Shown here in pieces: positions 45,753 through 57,400 of a stretch of 64,000 nt of DNA. The translations under genes and the position numbers were made by a program. The notes beneath the pieces were generated by a model. That model searched no databases, was not told where the DNA came from, and saw only the letters and a list, made by a program, of their open reading frames with translations. Source of the stretch: Xanthoparmelia taractica (taxonomy: Eukaryota > Ascomycota > Lecanoromycetes > Lecanorales > Parmeliaceae). The first letter of the stretch is position 1. Every line of letters starts with the position of its first letter. The DNA is taken from contig JANQBS010000162.1 of NCBI GenBank assembly GCA_033085395.1, forward strand, positions 28,347 through 92,346, written 5' to 3'.

Positions 45753-47590
45753 TCATTTCCAACAAAAACCCAAATGTTTCGTGGACTTCCGATGAATTAG
45801 CCTATCGTGAGACAGCAACCCCAAAATAGGCAGCAAAGTCAACACCATTAGCCCAAGCGTGATGCACGGATACAGCCAAAACGACCGCGACAGAACGAGT
45901 CGAGCGCCCGTAGTTTCCGTGTTGCCGTTCACCGTTTGTACTAGGTTTGAGTTGAAGATTTCCTTAAATGACAAAGCCATCATTAGTCAGTAAGCTCTGT
46001 CCATGATGCAGTTGAGATCGAGGTTACAGGACTCACTGCAACCAAGCTAGCCGGTAGATATATGAGCGCGGTATAGGTGAGGATCTTAACGGTATGAGAA
46101 TCCTTTTGGGATTTACCAATAAGCGCGGACATGAGTTCATTCTCCGCTTTAGTTGCAAGAGCGATCTCGCGCATAGCGTCGCTGCTTTTTTGCAGGGCGT
46201 CGTTGCTCTTGACTAGCATGTTCTCATTTCTGTAATTCAGAATCTGCGACAGCTGCATCGATAAAAATGTCAGATCACTGTGTCCGTAGATGATACGGGT
46301 ATTACAATACCAAAGTAGACGTCCCCTCCGCATGCTCTTGTATCGCCTCGACGCCTCGTTTGTGGACTTTGATTCGAGAAATGAACGCTTCGACGTTCGT
46401 AGGATCTTGCCCCAGACATTGCCCATCTCGCGAACAAAGGTCCTGCCAGTGCTTCTTGCAACTCTGGGCAACTTCCAAGCAGCAGTCTAGTATCTCCTTG
46501 CATTTGACCAGTTTCCGACGAAGCCGCTGGAGCTTCTGGCTGTCTGCGAATGCAATCAGGTAATCTGATTCGCTGTAGATGTCGACATCGACAAAAAACG
46601 CCTTCTCTTCCTAGACTCGAGTTACAAAGGTTAAGATAAGTGACTGCAAAACGCGGTCGCAACGAACCAAAGTCGCCAACTCGGCATCGAGGTAGCAAAT
46701 ATAATCACGCCATTCCTGCTCCGCTACCAAAAAGACCCGTCGATAGATATCACATGCGGGTATTTTCTCCTGTCTTCTCAGTGAAAGCTCGCTACGTAGC
46801 TCATCAGCGAAGCCGTCCGGTGCTTGCACGAAGATCCATCTGGATGTTTTCTTCACATGATCGAAGCTTTGGTAGACTGCCATCTGACGGATGGAGAATG
46901 GACAGCCGCTTTTTCGCCCGTGCCGCGCTGGATAGCGAAGTAGATAGCATAATTCTGCAATGGCCGAGATGAGCTATATGGATAACAACATACATTGGAT
47001 GATACAAACTTCACGTACCATGATAAACATGATCTGTTTGGTCTTCACTCTCGGAAAAATGGACCTTCCTATCGCAGGTAGCAAAATGCTCATCGCAATC
47101 TGAAGTCTTGAAAGAAAATAATGAAATGTGATCATTGAGTGCCGGGAAAGCATTGCAACTCTCACGGATATTTGCGAATGTATCTTTGGTAATCAGGAGG
47201 CGACCCCAGGAATATTCTTGGCGTAGAAATCTGTGTTGAGGCTTGTCAGGTGTGATGGGTCAAACTGATCTGAGGGAATGGCACATAAAGACGTCGACGT
47301 CTACATCTCTGATATTCTTGGCAGATACTGATCAGTACATCATCGGTCTTCGATGGCTTGCTCGACAGTAAGACCTAGAACGACTCACTGCCAAGATGTT
47401 GATAAAGGTCTCTGTGTTTTCTTCGTCGCAACCACGGTACCTACTCGACTGTTAGCAATTGAGAGACTGATTTGATAGACTAAGCAATGAGGTTGCGTTA
47501 CGTATGTGGCGCATTGCCTACCCAGATCTCTACATTGGACTGCTCTTCGCTAGGCGAGAAGATGACTCGATCCTCAAATTTGAGCCTCAT
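45753..47590 (-). CDS. CorA-like transporter-domain protein, eight exons
   Basis: Exons 47590-47502, 47440-47389, 47316-47285, 47230-47019, 46954-46668, 46610-46311, 46252-46037 and 45962-45753 join in phase to 465 residues. All introns are GT-AG, 50-75 nt; two show clear CTGAC/CTTAAC branch sites. An in-frame TAA directly precedes the chosen ATG. Conserved-looking blocks of the fungal CorA-like family are present: EYSWGRLLITKDTF, ELCYLLRYPARHG, CPFSIRQMAVYQSFD and YLIAFADSQKLQRLRRKL. The C-terminal coiled coil (NDALQKSSDAMREIALATKA) leads into two membrane helices (YTALIYLPASLVAEIF and FWLYPCITLGLMVLTLLPIL). The GMN motif of true Mg2+ channels is absent, as is usual in this fungal branch, so transport is unproven. 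The many short exons explain why no single long open frame marks this gene. Confidence 0.8.
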
Positions 47591-47681
47591 TTAAGCAATG
47601 TACGAAGCTATCTTTATTACTTCAGGATAGCTATATACGTGCCCCAACTTATATCGAAAGAGAATCCCTCAGGTCCCCTAC

Positions 47682-48073
47682 TTATACACCGCCTTGCATC
47701 GGATCAAAAATGCCCCGCCGCTTCATGCAATGTTGTGCAGACCGTTTCCTTCTAATTAGGTTTAACTTGCGCCTGTTCTGCCTTTTGACCACGTTAGCGG
47801 ACCCGAGTTCTCCAGTGAGATTAAGGCTTATTCCGTAAGGTACAGTAGTATGGGACTTTGGCTTTACCTGAGTAAGTGCCCGAGGCGCGGAAACTTTATA
47901 ATTATCGTCAATGGCCTACATATTATTAAAACAAATCAGTATTGAGCTCTCGAAGCTTTGTTGGGAATGAAACGCACCTTGATCTGAAAACTTCCCGCGC
48001 CAAACAAGTCCTTCAGCAGCTTGACTAGCTTTTCCCTGTCAATGTAACGTCCATCCAAAGTTTGAGTATTCAT
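47682..48073 (-). CDS. Detached N-terminal domain of a fungal kinase family (truncated gene)
   Basis: An exon from the ATG at 48073 to 47978 and a second from 47915 join across a 62-nt GT-AG intron. They encode YIDREKLVKLLKDLFGAGSF and IDDNYKVSAPRALTQ. This short alpha/beta domain is clearly like the N-terminus of the kinase gene at 5147-7220 (LRSEDIITFLRRTFGEGEFH ... MISLRRPLS). Here no kinase follows. Reading through a potential GTAAAG donor at 47867 gives 109 codons to a TAA at 47682; using that donor would need further exons that I cannot find. It is most likely the 5' stump of a lost kinase gene, only about 90 bases upstream of the CorA-like start. Confidence 0.5.
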
Positions 48074-48653
48074 TGTTTGAAATACGTATTCGCTATGATA
48101 TCGCAAGTGACGAATTGTTTAGACGGGTCGAAGGTGTTAGCGTGGAGATGGGAGGTGTAGAATTAGGTAGGAGAGAGATTTCAAGCTGAGATCCGGTGAG
48201 GCTGAGTAGCAGACAAGCGTCCTGCATGATGACGTTAAGACGTTGGGAGGGGTCAAAGAATGAGGCTTTGCTGGCCGACACCGGCATGAGCAGGCTGAAG
48301 GCCGACCAAACGCCCCGTTTCCACGCGCTTGACTCTAATACACCACGTAGATTACTTCCATGACGTTCAGGGTAAAGGGTCGCTGCAGATGGTGTGCACA
48401 CCTTACACCGCCCTAGGTAGTCCAGGAGAGGCTCGGGGGCTCCGGCCAGCTCTCCGAAGTGCTGCGGCCGTGCCAAAGCACCACTCGCTAGCCTGAGGAA
48501 TGGAAACGGCCCTTTATCTACAAGAATTCCCGTATAAATATCAGCCTTGAAATTGGTGGTGAAAATAAAATCCTAAGAACCACAGCGTAAGAAGAAGCAG
48601 CAAGGCTTCAAAGACTATCGCATCTGGGCCGTAGCATACCGACACTGTGAGCA
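48074..48653. other. Intergenic with an unclassified minus-strand frame
   Basis: A 127-codon frame (48476-48093, minus) reads LLDYLGRCKVCTPSAATLYP and on, with no known domain. I do not accept it as a gene without further support. Confidence 0.4.
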
Positions 48654-51579
48654 TTAATGACTTGGATGTTTGATCCTGAGCAGTACCTTTCGCTCGAAAG
48701 CCTCTCGTACCTCGGCCGGGTTTGAGCTAACTCCGAAGTCACCCTTCAGACACGTTGCCACTGCATCTTCATATGCACTACCCATGTATGTCTTCAACTT
48801 GGGCACCTCCTTCTTCAATAAGACATCCAGCGTCTCCGTGGGACTACCTCGAATGCTCTGAGTGATCACTTCCAGAGGTAACCATAAGCCCAATTCTAAC
48901 AGCACAAGTCCGACGCTGTAGTATTCGTACTCCTGGCAGAATCGTTTCCGCCCCCCAAGATACTCTGGATGCTGATACTCGAGCTGTCTGTTAGGTCCCT
49001 GAGTGAAGGCCGTTTCGAGATTCAAGCGACTGTAGCTGAAGCCTATGAAATGAGGTTCAGTCATGGCTTCCGCGATCGAACTGAATCGATTTGGAAAGAA
49101 TATGATGTTATATGAAGAAATGTTCTTGTGGAGCCAGCTCGCTTTGTGCATAGTCAGCACCACATTGACCAACTTTAGTGCTGTACCGAAAACTTGATCC
49201 AAAGAAGGCCGCTGTGTCCTCGACCTTATCTTCGAGATGATGTCTCGTAAACTTTCAGGCTTCTCTACGTCGGGGATAGATAAAGAAGGCTTAGGCTGCC
49301 GAAGCGGAAAATAGTATATGATACCAAAGGAATGCTTTACCACGTCGTGGTAATAGCCAGCGGAGGTCAGAACAGGAAAAGCGTGACTCGCAGACGAGGG
49401 TGCACGAAAGGACGCAATGTCCTGAACACGCTGTATTAGCTCATCCTTACGGTCAGCCCAGGATCTGTCGTACTCCAGCCATTCGATAAGTATCTGCTTC
49501 TCTGAACCATCGACCGCGTGAAGTGTGCTAATCCCATACCAGTGAAAATATTTTAGGGGCTTTGTGATTTGTCCCTCGTCAATGAGCATGTTCCCTGGTG
49601 ATTTGCTTCTGCCTTCCAGAGCTGAAGCGATTTGCTTCATTGCCGCCAGGAGTCCGATGTGTCTGTACGCTGTTGAGCCGTTATCTGAGTTGTTCGCGTC
49701 TGCTCCCTGGAGAGCAGCCTCCATGGACTTCAATTCATTCCTATCTTCAGTGCTCAGGATGCGGTTTTCAAAAGTATTCGTCATACTTTCTCGGACTGAG
49801 GATGGTTGCATGTCCCATAGTGTACCGATGACCTTTTGAAGGTGGTAACAGAGCTTGTAAGGCTTCGGACCGCTAGCTCTGAGGGCTGCAGAGACTTTGT
49901 CCATCTCCTGGTGCAGTTTGAAGAGGCAGTCTCGGACCAGCTGCATGTCCGCAAAATTCTTTGGTGTTCGCTGGCTATCCGTTTTCAGGACTCGCTCAAG
50001 ATCTCCGAAGCCATTAGTCTCACCCCATATTCGAAACCGTTGATACTCTATATGTATCTCAAGGTCAGACTCGACAAGGAGCTGCTGGAACTGCGCTTCA
50101 ATGGTACGATAGACTTCGGTTTGGGCAGTGTGAAATAGGCTCCACGTGATATCCGGTGCTTTTGACCGTGCATCTGGCTCGAGTTGTAGCAGGTCTTTTA
50201 CCACCACCATCAGGCTTTTCTGAGAACTCGTAATAGTACGCCGGCCGCTTAGTCTCGCAAGCCACTGAGTCACCGCTTCACTTGGCTTGCCTCCCTCATG
50301 AAACAACTTACATGTGAAGTAATCCGTGATGCGGACATATCTTTTGCTAGAGAAGCTTGCTACGCCGGTCGACCCTTCTTGTAAGTATGTTAAGATCTCT
50401 GACAATATGCAGCCAAAGGACCACATGTCACTTGACCGACCAATGCGAAGTTTTTTGAAGTCTTCGTCGACAGAATGGCATTCAGGGGCCCAATATTCAG
50501 CTCCCCCATTCCTGTATAACGATTTGGACCCCTCATCCTCATTTCTCAGCCTCGAGAGGCCAAAGTCCGAAAGGATTAACTTGCCGGGGTGGTATAATAT
50601 ATTGTCAGGCTTAAGATCATAATGACAGCCTATTTTTCGTACGTTGAAGGTATTCGAGAAGTAATTATGAACTGCCTCGATGGCCGACGCAAGCTCATAC
50701 AGAGCCTGAAAGACCTCATTGTCGGTCTGGAATCCCGGAAGTCGATGTTCCTGGCGCATAAGATGCTTCAAGTCTCCATCCGCCCGGGGGAATAATAAAA
50801 AGTGGGTTTGGTGGATTGTATACGCAGCCAGAAGTTGTATAATGTTTGGATGCTCCAAACAACGCAGAAAAGAGAGAATGTGCTCTTCTTGCCGAAAGTC
50901 TCTCTCGGCGTTGCTCTTAGGCTTTATCTGTTTTCGAATAATCGTGACCTTCAATGCAGAGACGAAGTCAATGTGAGGACATAAAGTAGGATTGGGACGA
51001 CTCTACCTGGCCTGTTCCCTCTGGCACCAAACCTTGGTATGATGCAGCCATGGTCATTTTGTGAACCTCGCCAAAGCCACCCTCCCCCAATTTCTCACAT
51101 TTGGTGAAAGGCAAGATTACGTTGTCTTGGAGTTCGCGATGCGATTGATCTGCGCGAAAGAAAGGGGCCAAAAACCTCCACTGATGCTTGTAAAACCTTG
51201 CGCTTAGCTTCTCATCTCGAAGAATTAGTCCTAGAGAGTCTTTGGATAACGGCAATCTTGAATCTAGCTGACTGTGGCTGAAATGATCAGTCTCCTTAAA
51301 TCTTTGTATCAATCCTGGTTGAGAAAAAGACAGTAAGGTGGCGAAAACTCTCAGTCCATTATCGACAACGATGCGAATGAGTTCAGGCTGCTGCCAGACC
51401 TCTATCTCTCTGTTTCCAGAGAGAGCATGGATAAGGTTAGCTACTCTGCTTTCCGGTAAGAGACCTTTGAGAGCATCTAGGGGAATGAAGGATTTCTGCT
51501 CATAGTTCTGGATCTCAAGATCCTCGAGCTCTACTCTCATGTCACTCGTCTCTTTCGTTTGTGAGCTAGTTGACGACAT
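48654..51579 (-). CDS. Kinase-pseudokinase protein
   Basis: Two exons (51579-51007, 50948-48654) with a 58-nt GT-AG intron in phase give 955 residues. After a 160-residue helical N-terminal region, kinase domain 1 starts with LGEGGFGEVHK (about 164-174). It has the catalytic loop HYDLKPDN (about 300-307), DFGLS (about 319) and WAPE. The HRD Arg is replaced by Tyr, but Asp, Lys and Asn remain. The second half ends in a degenerate kinase-like domain, with WLHKNISSYNIIFF in place of the catalytic loop (Asp missing) and GFSYSRL in place of DFG, then YQHPEYLGG and YSVGLVLLELGLW. Such C-terminal pseudokinase modules are typical of fungal HeLo/prion-inhibition-type and DUF7580-type proteins. The ATP-binding lysine of domain 1 is probably in VTIIRKQIK right after the intron. 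A role in STAND-like signalling is inferred from architecture and neighbours. Confidence 0.84.
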
Positions 51580-52497
51580 TGTAAATTTTGCAACCGAGTG
51601 TTACAGAATAGCCAAAGGCTGACAAGGCTACCAGTATGCTCGGTTTGGAAGAAATGAACTGCACTGAGATGGACTTTCAGAGTCGACTGATTCCTTAAGA
51701 ACTCGACGTACACTTGTAATTTTGGTCAGAGCTTTTTATAGAGAGCCGAGCAGAGTATTCCATAGACAAAAAGAATTGTAACAAGGTCTTCGTGGTCAAG
51801 TCATAAATGGTTAAGGTAGACAGCCAATATTTATAGCTAAGCCGCAGCAGCTAGTCCCCAATCAGTTAGGTAGCTTTGGAAGGAATTGCCAAGCAAATGC
51901 CAACAAGTCCGGTAAGAAAGTCATCCTAGCAATCATGTTGTCACTCAATATCGGCGCTCCGAGAGCGAGTTTATAAGTGCACAGACCGAGCGGTTCAATC
52001 TATACAGGCTCTCTGTCCTCTCCCTCGACAATACTGTTTGCAACCTACCCTGTTCTTTCCGCAACCTCAACGCCCACCTCACCCGAGTCCTAATTGCAAC
52101 TACCGGCTCCTCCAACTAGTGAAAATCACTACCCTCAGTCACTCACCAGGACATTCGTACAGCCCATATGACTACGATGCTAAAGCACGGATGCATCAAG
52201 CCAAGACTGCGTGACAAGCTCAAGGAGGAGGTCTAGCGGGGCCGGATAAGGCCGCCTTCCCCACGGCATGCGCGAAAGGTAGATACAAGAAGCTTTTTAC
52301 CCTAGGCTATCCGCTGATTATGTTCCTTCACAGGCTCGGTTCACTGCTTAGGATACAAAAATCGCGGTGAGGACTACCGCAACAAACAAACAATCAATCA
52401 ATCAAAAAAAAAAAGACGGGGATGGATCGCGAAAGCACCTGACCACGTGGGCATAAGAAAAGTGGCAGACAAGGGAACAGAGAATGGATTCGAAGTG
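51580..52497. other. Intergenic, nothing recognised
   Basis: Promoter of the kinase-pseudokinase gene. An (AATC)n/poly-A stretch lies near 52390-52413. No gene is supportable. Confidence 0.5.
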
Positions 52498-52800
52498 TCA
52501 AAAGAATTTAACAGTATCGAGGAGCGACACGTGTCTAGAAGCGGTTGGCAGCTGATGTAAATTACTCCGTGGATATTGTGCGAGGTACGCCCAGAGTTGA
52601 AGGAGATTCGCTGCTATTCGTTCCGTCTGCTTGACATGGTCGTACGAGATGCTCCAGGTCGTCTGAATGCTGCGATTTTGGTATTCACGCAGTCGAGAGC
52701 GGAAGTCTTCTGCAGTTACAGCAGTAGCCACGAAATGACATGCGACAAGGTCAGCAAGCTTACAGCAATCAGCTGTTCTTTGCTTCTCAGTCATATGGGC
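52498..52800 (-). pseudogene. Fragment of an NB-ARC-TPR STAND gene
   Basis: The minus strand encodes FRSRLREYQNRSIQTTWSIS, YDHVKQTERIAANLLQLWAY and LAQYPRSNL. This is the segment just after the NB-ARC core in fungal NB-ARC-TPR proteins (...S..TTW.IS..H......A..LLQLW.YL). No P-loop, no TPR and no intact continuation exist on either side. It is a stump of a lost gene. Confidence 0.6.
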
Positions 52801-52926
52801 TCAGCAATTCGGCCGTCCTTTCGTTCCTTACAACAATGTTTAGAATACTTACGGAAGTCAGCCACAGTACGGCCAACAGCCAAATCCTCAGTACGAACCT
52901 CATCAGCCTTTTACTACCTTGCGCCA

Positions 52927-53296
52927 ATGGAAGACATTCCTCCCCCCTCCCTCGATCCTATCCCGATCGACCACACCCATCCCGATGAAGTCGCCACCGG
53001 CTTTGTCGGCTATGATCGTCACGGATACTGGAAGCAGACCTTTGTCATCTGCGAGGCTGAGCGAGACCAATACGCTATGGGTCACCGCCGCGGGTTTGAA
53101 GGTTATTCGGACAGGACGATACAATCTGTCTGAAAACCACCCCACCTCGACTGATCGCCAGGAAGCCATCCAGACTTTTGCGCAAAAGAAGTGGACCGAT
53201 GCCGGGAATACAGGCGTGCCTGACATAGAGTTTGTGAAAAGAAGATATCGGCAGGTGTTAGAGAATTGGAAGAAGCAGACGGTGGACAAGGGATAG
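52927..53296 (+). CDS. Hypothetical small gene, frame uncertain
   Basis: From the ATG at 52927, MEDIPPPSLDPIPIDHTHPD and GFVGYDRHGYWKQTFVICEA read like coding sequence. A second coding-like part, DRQEAIQTFAQKKWTDAGNT and FVKRRYRQVLENWKKQ, ends at 53296 in a different frame. The switch falls near 53100, where no GT-AG intron fits well, so a frameshift is likely. I do not recognise the family. Confidence 0.3.
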
Positions 53297-54929
53297 CAAG
53301 CGAACCACCGACTCGTGTCTGTTGCTGGGCTTTTGGGATATGTACGAGCAAGGAGGCTGCACATGGCTTGAGGTTCAATAAGAAGGGAATTTCAGGTTCG
53401 TGCAGATTTATTGGAATCTGAAGTAGACCTACGACAGTGTATTAACTCAAAGGTTGTATAAACTTCGTGGGCAAGCAAGCTCAAAACGTGTGTAAACTCA
53501 AAGGCTACACAACTTAAGAGATACACAAATCCAAATACCATAGAATTAGGAAGTACAAATTTAGTAAGTCCAATACATTTAGAAGTTCAGCACTATCTTA
53601 TTACTCTAGACAACACAGTAACATCGTCCGGAAAGCATACACTCGAAGGACATACATTCTTCGAGTTAAAACACTGTCTCAGGGTGTTGCATTGTGGAGA
53701 CGTATCCAGAAAATCAATGTTCCTACTCTACCAGTGTCAAAGCTTTAATATTTATCGACCACCTGGACGAATAAGCACAAGGTAGATGTGCGCAAAGCTA
53801 AATTTGGGTCAACTTGCAAGTCTACCTAGTTCCGACATTGGCTTTATCTCGTAGAAAGAACAAATGCAGATATGTTTAAGACTATGCAAGGAATACTGAT
53901 GTATGTCAAATGATATCAGCGAGTCTGCTCCTCCATGAGAGGGGGTCGAGGGCTCCTAGTTGCATGATGGAGGGCACCAGCTACGGCAGCTCCATGCTTG
54001 GCGGCGAGACCTCCACGGTGAGGAGTGACGAAGAATCCAATTCCACGCAATGAGCTGAAGAGTTGTTCGTATTTTGGGTTGCTCACAGCTTTTGCTATTG
54101 CCTAGCTTTCTTGTTGGCAGCCGGATGCCCAGGCAGACAAGACACCGACTTACATGCTTTACCACGACACCACCGAGAGCAGACGAAGACTATCGGTCTT
54201 TCAGTACATCCCTATTAAACAGTCAGTTCGAATACAAGACAAGCCGGTGGGGATCTATCATACCGCTCTCTTATTCTTCAGCTTTAACAGCGAATCATCG
54301 GCCGCACTGCTGACTCCCGCAGTGCTAACATCCCAGCCAACATTGGAACTGTATCCGAATCAAAGCACCCTGAGACCTTGAATGTGATGAGGCAAGAAGT
54401 CCTTTAACCAAAGCTTCTCTTTCTTCCGAATCGCCTGCAATCCAGGTATTTACGCCAAACGACTGGGCGTCTTTAAAAGGATTTGAAGTTGATGGGGGTT
54501 CTCAGGCCATGGACGACGATGAGACTAATCACCGATATCAATTAGCCGAGAACGAAGAGGAAGGATGCAAGCCACGGACTCGACTTGAGGATCGTCAGAC
54601 ACTGCCAACTCCTTCAGGTAGCATATATTGATATCGTTCAGCAAGCTTTGAGTGAAGAGAAGATCAGCCTGATGCCCCGCGGAGGCCATTGAGACCAATG
54701 CAGATGCCTCGATGGCTACTTCAGTTCAATCGTTGGTCTGAATTACAAGATATTCTGAGCTGCAGCCCCGCCATAGGAGCAGGCAAAGGACACAATTCAT
54801 GGTGAGGACAAGGCAAGGATCACTAGGTGGGTCTCGGAAATGATTGCCGATCTCAGCCCTATAGCAGCCCCTTTCTCTCCATCTTGTTCTTCTCGTTCAT
54901 TCAACATTATATCTATACCAATATTAACT
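53297..54929. other. Intergenic with possible TPR debris
   Basis: No intact gene. A short plus-strand peptide ESKHPETLNVMRQEVL near 54358-54405 recalls the HPxTL rhythm of the nearby TPR genes and may be another relic. Several short frames on both strands have no recognisable motif. Confidence 0.4.
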
Positions 54930-55770
54930 TAATAACCTTCGAGGTACCTTATAAGCGACCCTCTTAACAGCGTTATTCAAAAATTTGTACTCCTAAGAAA
55001 AGCTAGCTTATTAGAACTACTCGTAAATAGAAATTAAATTATTAAGAATATAAATTTTCTTTTTTTCTAACGTATTAAACGTATAAAATAATAATTAAAT
55101 TCTTAGAATTAAATTTATTATAAAGAAAGTAATAAAAATTAAATATTATATTATTATATTAATAAAAAGTAATTCTATAAATAGATTTTTAATATAAATA
55201 ACTCTCGCTAATAGCGTAAAATCTCTCGTTAGTATAATTAATAACTTAAACTTTTTAAATAATACGTTATTAATAGAAATTACTTTTTTTTTTATAATTT
55301 TATTAATATATTATATTACGAACTAAAGAATCTATAGTGAGTATTAACTACTTCGATTGTTTAAATGCTACGAATTGCTATAAAAACTCTTCTTCGAAGC
55401 AATATCAATTCACATCGACTTGATATTCAAAGAGCAGATATTAAAACTATGATATTTTAATATTTAATAATATCTCTAAAAAGAAATTATATTAATAATA
55501 TTAATAGTAATATAGAGTTACTAATTAAGCTTATCGCTAATCTCGAATTTAATATAAATTACTAGTAGTTTAAATTAGCGTAAAAATTTAATCTCTACTA
55601 ATAGAATTTACTTTCTATTTATAAGAAAGTAAATTAGATATAAATAGCTCGCTTAGATTTAATATAAACTTATATCTAAAGTAGTTTTACGCGCGATTTA
55701 ATATATATAGACATATATTTTTTTAATCTAATCTATTCGATCTTTGAAGATATATTTAGTATCTATAAGG
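54930..55770. other. AT-rich RIP-like tract
   Basis: The sequence changes abruptly to almost pure A+T with scattered CG, without open frames, and returns to normal composition near 55770. This is the expected look of a repeat destroyed by C-to-T mutation. The identity of the original element is not readable. Confidence 0.75.
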
Positions 55771-56089
55771 TCCCCTGTCCTTTCTTCTAAAGTTAGGGTT
55801 ATTATCTAGCAGGAACGTTCTAAATCCGCAAAGGAATCTTGTAGCGAGTCCGTGATAACCCCGAGTCCGTGAAATCATGCAGGCATAGCGCAAGGAAGGT
55901 ATAAGCGCAATATTTCGAAAGGAAGCCCAGCGCACAAGCTCGCGACTCCAAATTCGTAGTGGTTGCACGTCTGGAAAATGATTCGACCCTTTACTCGCAC
56001 TAAGGTTAGTTCTTGCATTGATTCTGCCATGAGGCTTGCAGCTATGCATTAGCTCTGCAGCAAGATGTCAGCGCTAACGCAGTCCTCTG
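55771..56089. other. Spacer between AT-rich tract and mariner-like element
   Basis: A 97-codon minus-strand frame (56049-55756) has no recognisable motif. It may be old transposon sequence. Confidence 0.35.
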
Positions 56090-56504
56090 CGCTGCACCAG
56101 CTGTCGACAGAAGTCCCCATACCGAGGTTCTACCGGCCGTAGTAGGCTTGAGAATTCTATGTACATATTCCTCGATCACATCACCATAATATTGGTGATC
56201 CTTGAATGCGTCGTTTACGTAGCCATTCGTAGCCCGTTGAAAGCTGGATATTCTTATCATAACACACATCTTTGATAGATCGAATGGGATCTCGAGAGTC
56301 GAGGGCCTCAAAGAATCTGGCTTTACGCCGAGTAGTGGCCTCACGATTAGCTAGAGGAGGATCACGTGTACGAGTACGAGGTGGATCCATAGTGTGGAGC
56401 AATAATAATTCAAGAATAATGACTATTTACCAGTTGGTGGGAGGAAGCCTACTACGGCCGGTAGAACCCCGGTATGGACACTTCTGTTGACAGCTAGTGC
56501 TGCG
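56090..56504 (-). mobile_element. Internally deleted Tc1/mariner-like element with 60-bp inverted repeats
   Basis: 56090-56149 and the reverse complement of 56445-56504 match over 60 bases with only a handful of differences (shared: GTTCTACCGGCCGTAGTAGG). Between them, on the minus strand, a frame from about 56402 to 56181 encodes the N-terminal DNA-binding part of a fungal Tc1/mariner-type transposase (ARFFEALDSRD, then STGYEWLRKRRIQGSP). The catalytic DDE/D part is absent, so the element is a short non-autonomous derivative. A clear TA duplication at the ends was not seen. Confidence 0.75.
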
Positions 56505-57400
56505 ACATATTCAGGCTTTTTAGCGCCTATAGATCGACGCACGAGCGGACATGACTGCCATAATGAGCGCCTTGCATAATTGCCTCCGGTCCCGTTCTTC
56601 TAATTCCAGCACTGTTGTGGCCGATCGCTTGCCGTTGCACAAGGTTGTGTGCAGGAAGTTATCGGGAATTACGCTATGATCGAAAATGGGCTAGCGTAGT
56701 CCGACGACATCCTGTGTACTACCTGGTGCTGCTATCTGTGGAAATCAACCGAGAAATAAGTTACAGGACATCTTCTTCCGACCGAGCGAGGCTGTCTGGC
56801 CTGCCCAGACGAAGACACAAGCTGAGATTTGCCCGCACTCATACGCGTTGGAGAAAGATGTCAAGTGGTCGTCAATCCCAGTGCACGAGAGCAGGTTTGA
56901 CTTCGACGACTTTCGTCCTGTACTTGGACCATGCCGAGCGTAGAAATAGTGGACTCAGAATTGCGCCCAAAATCGCTCACTTTAGGGATCAATACCCGAG
57001 GGTGGTTTGACAATATTCTCGGCTGACTGTTTGGGTAGGGCTGCGGGAGAGATTAGGTAGGTAGACCACCCTGAAGTCCCCAGGAGATAACTGTATGCTA
57101 CCATCCAAAAATAAGGCTAGGGCTAAAACCTAGCGCTGTCCAGGACTGCGTCAACCTCCGTACCACGATATCAATTCTCGCTGTTCTTCAGAGCGCCTTT
57201 CGCCTTCTGTGACGGAAATCTATCGTCTCATTCAGCGGTCTCTGCTCCAACTGAGAGCCCAAAAGAGAAAGCATGATACGCAGGGGGAACGGTATGGAAG
57301 GCTGCGTCAATTTCCATCGCCTTGTCCAGGGTATTCTGTCGCAGGGATCACTGGTTCAAACACAAGACCATCAGCAAATAACGTCGCGTTAAGAAGTGCT
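56505..57400. other. Intergenic, nothing recognised
   Basis: A 131-codon plus-strand frame (56615-57010) has no recognisable domain and is rich in Arg/Cys; rejected. The dispersed 18-mer CTAGCGCTGTCCAGGACT lies at 57130-57147. Confidence 0.45.

Noticed and set aside
56615..57010. 131-codon plus-strand frame
   Set aside because: Arg/Cys-rich, with no recognisable domain and no support from introns or neighbours.
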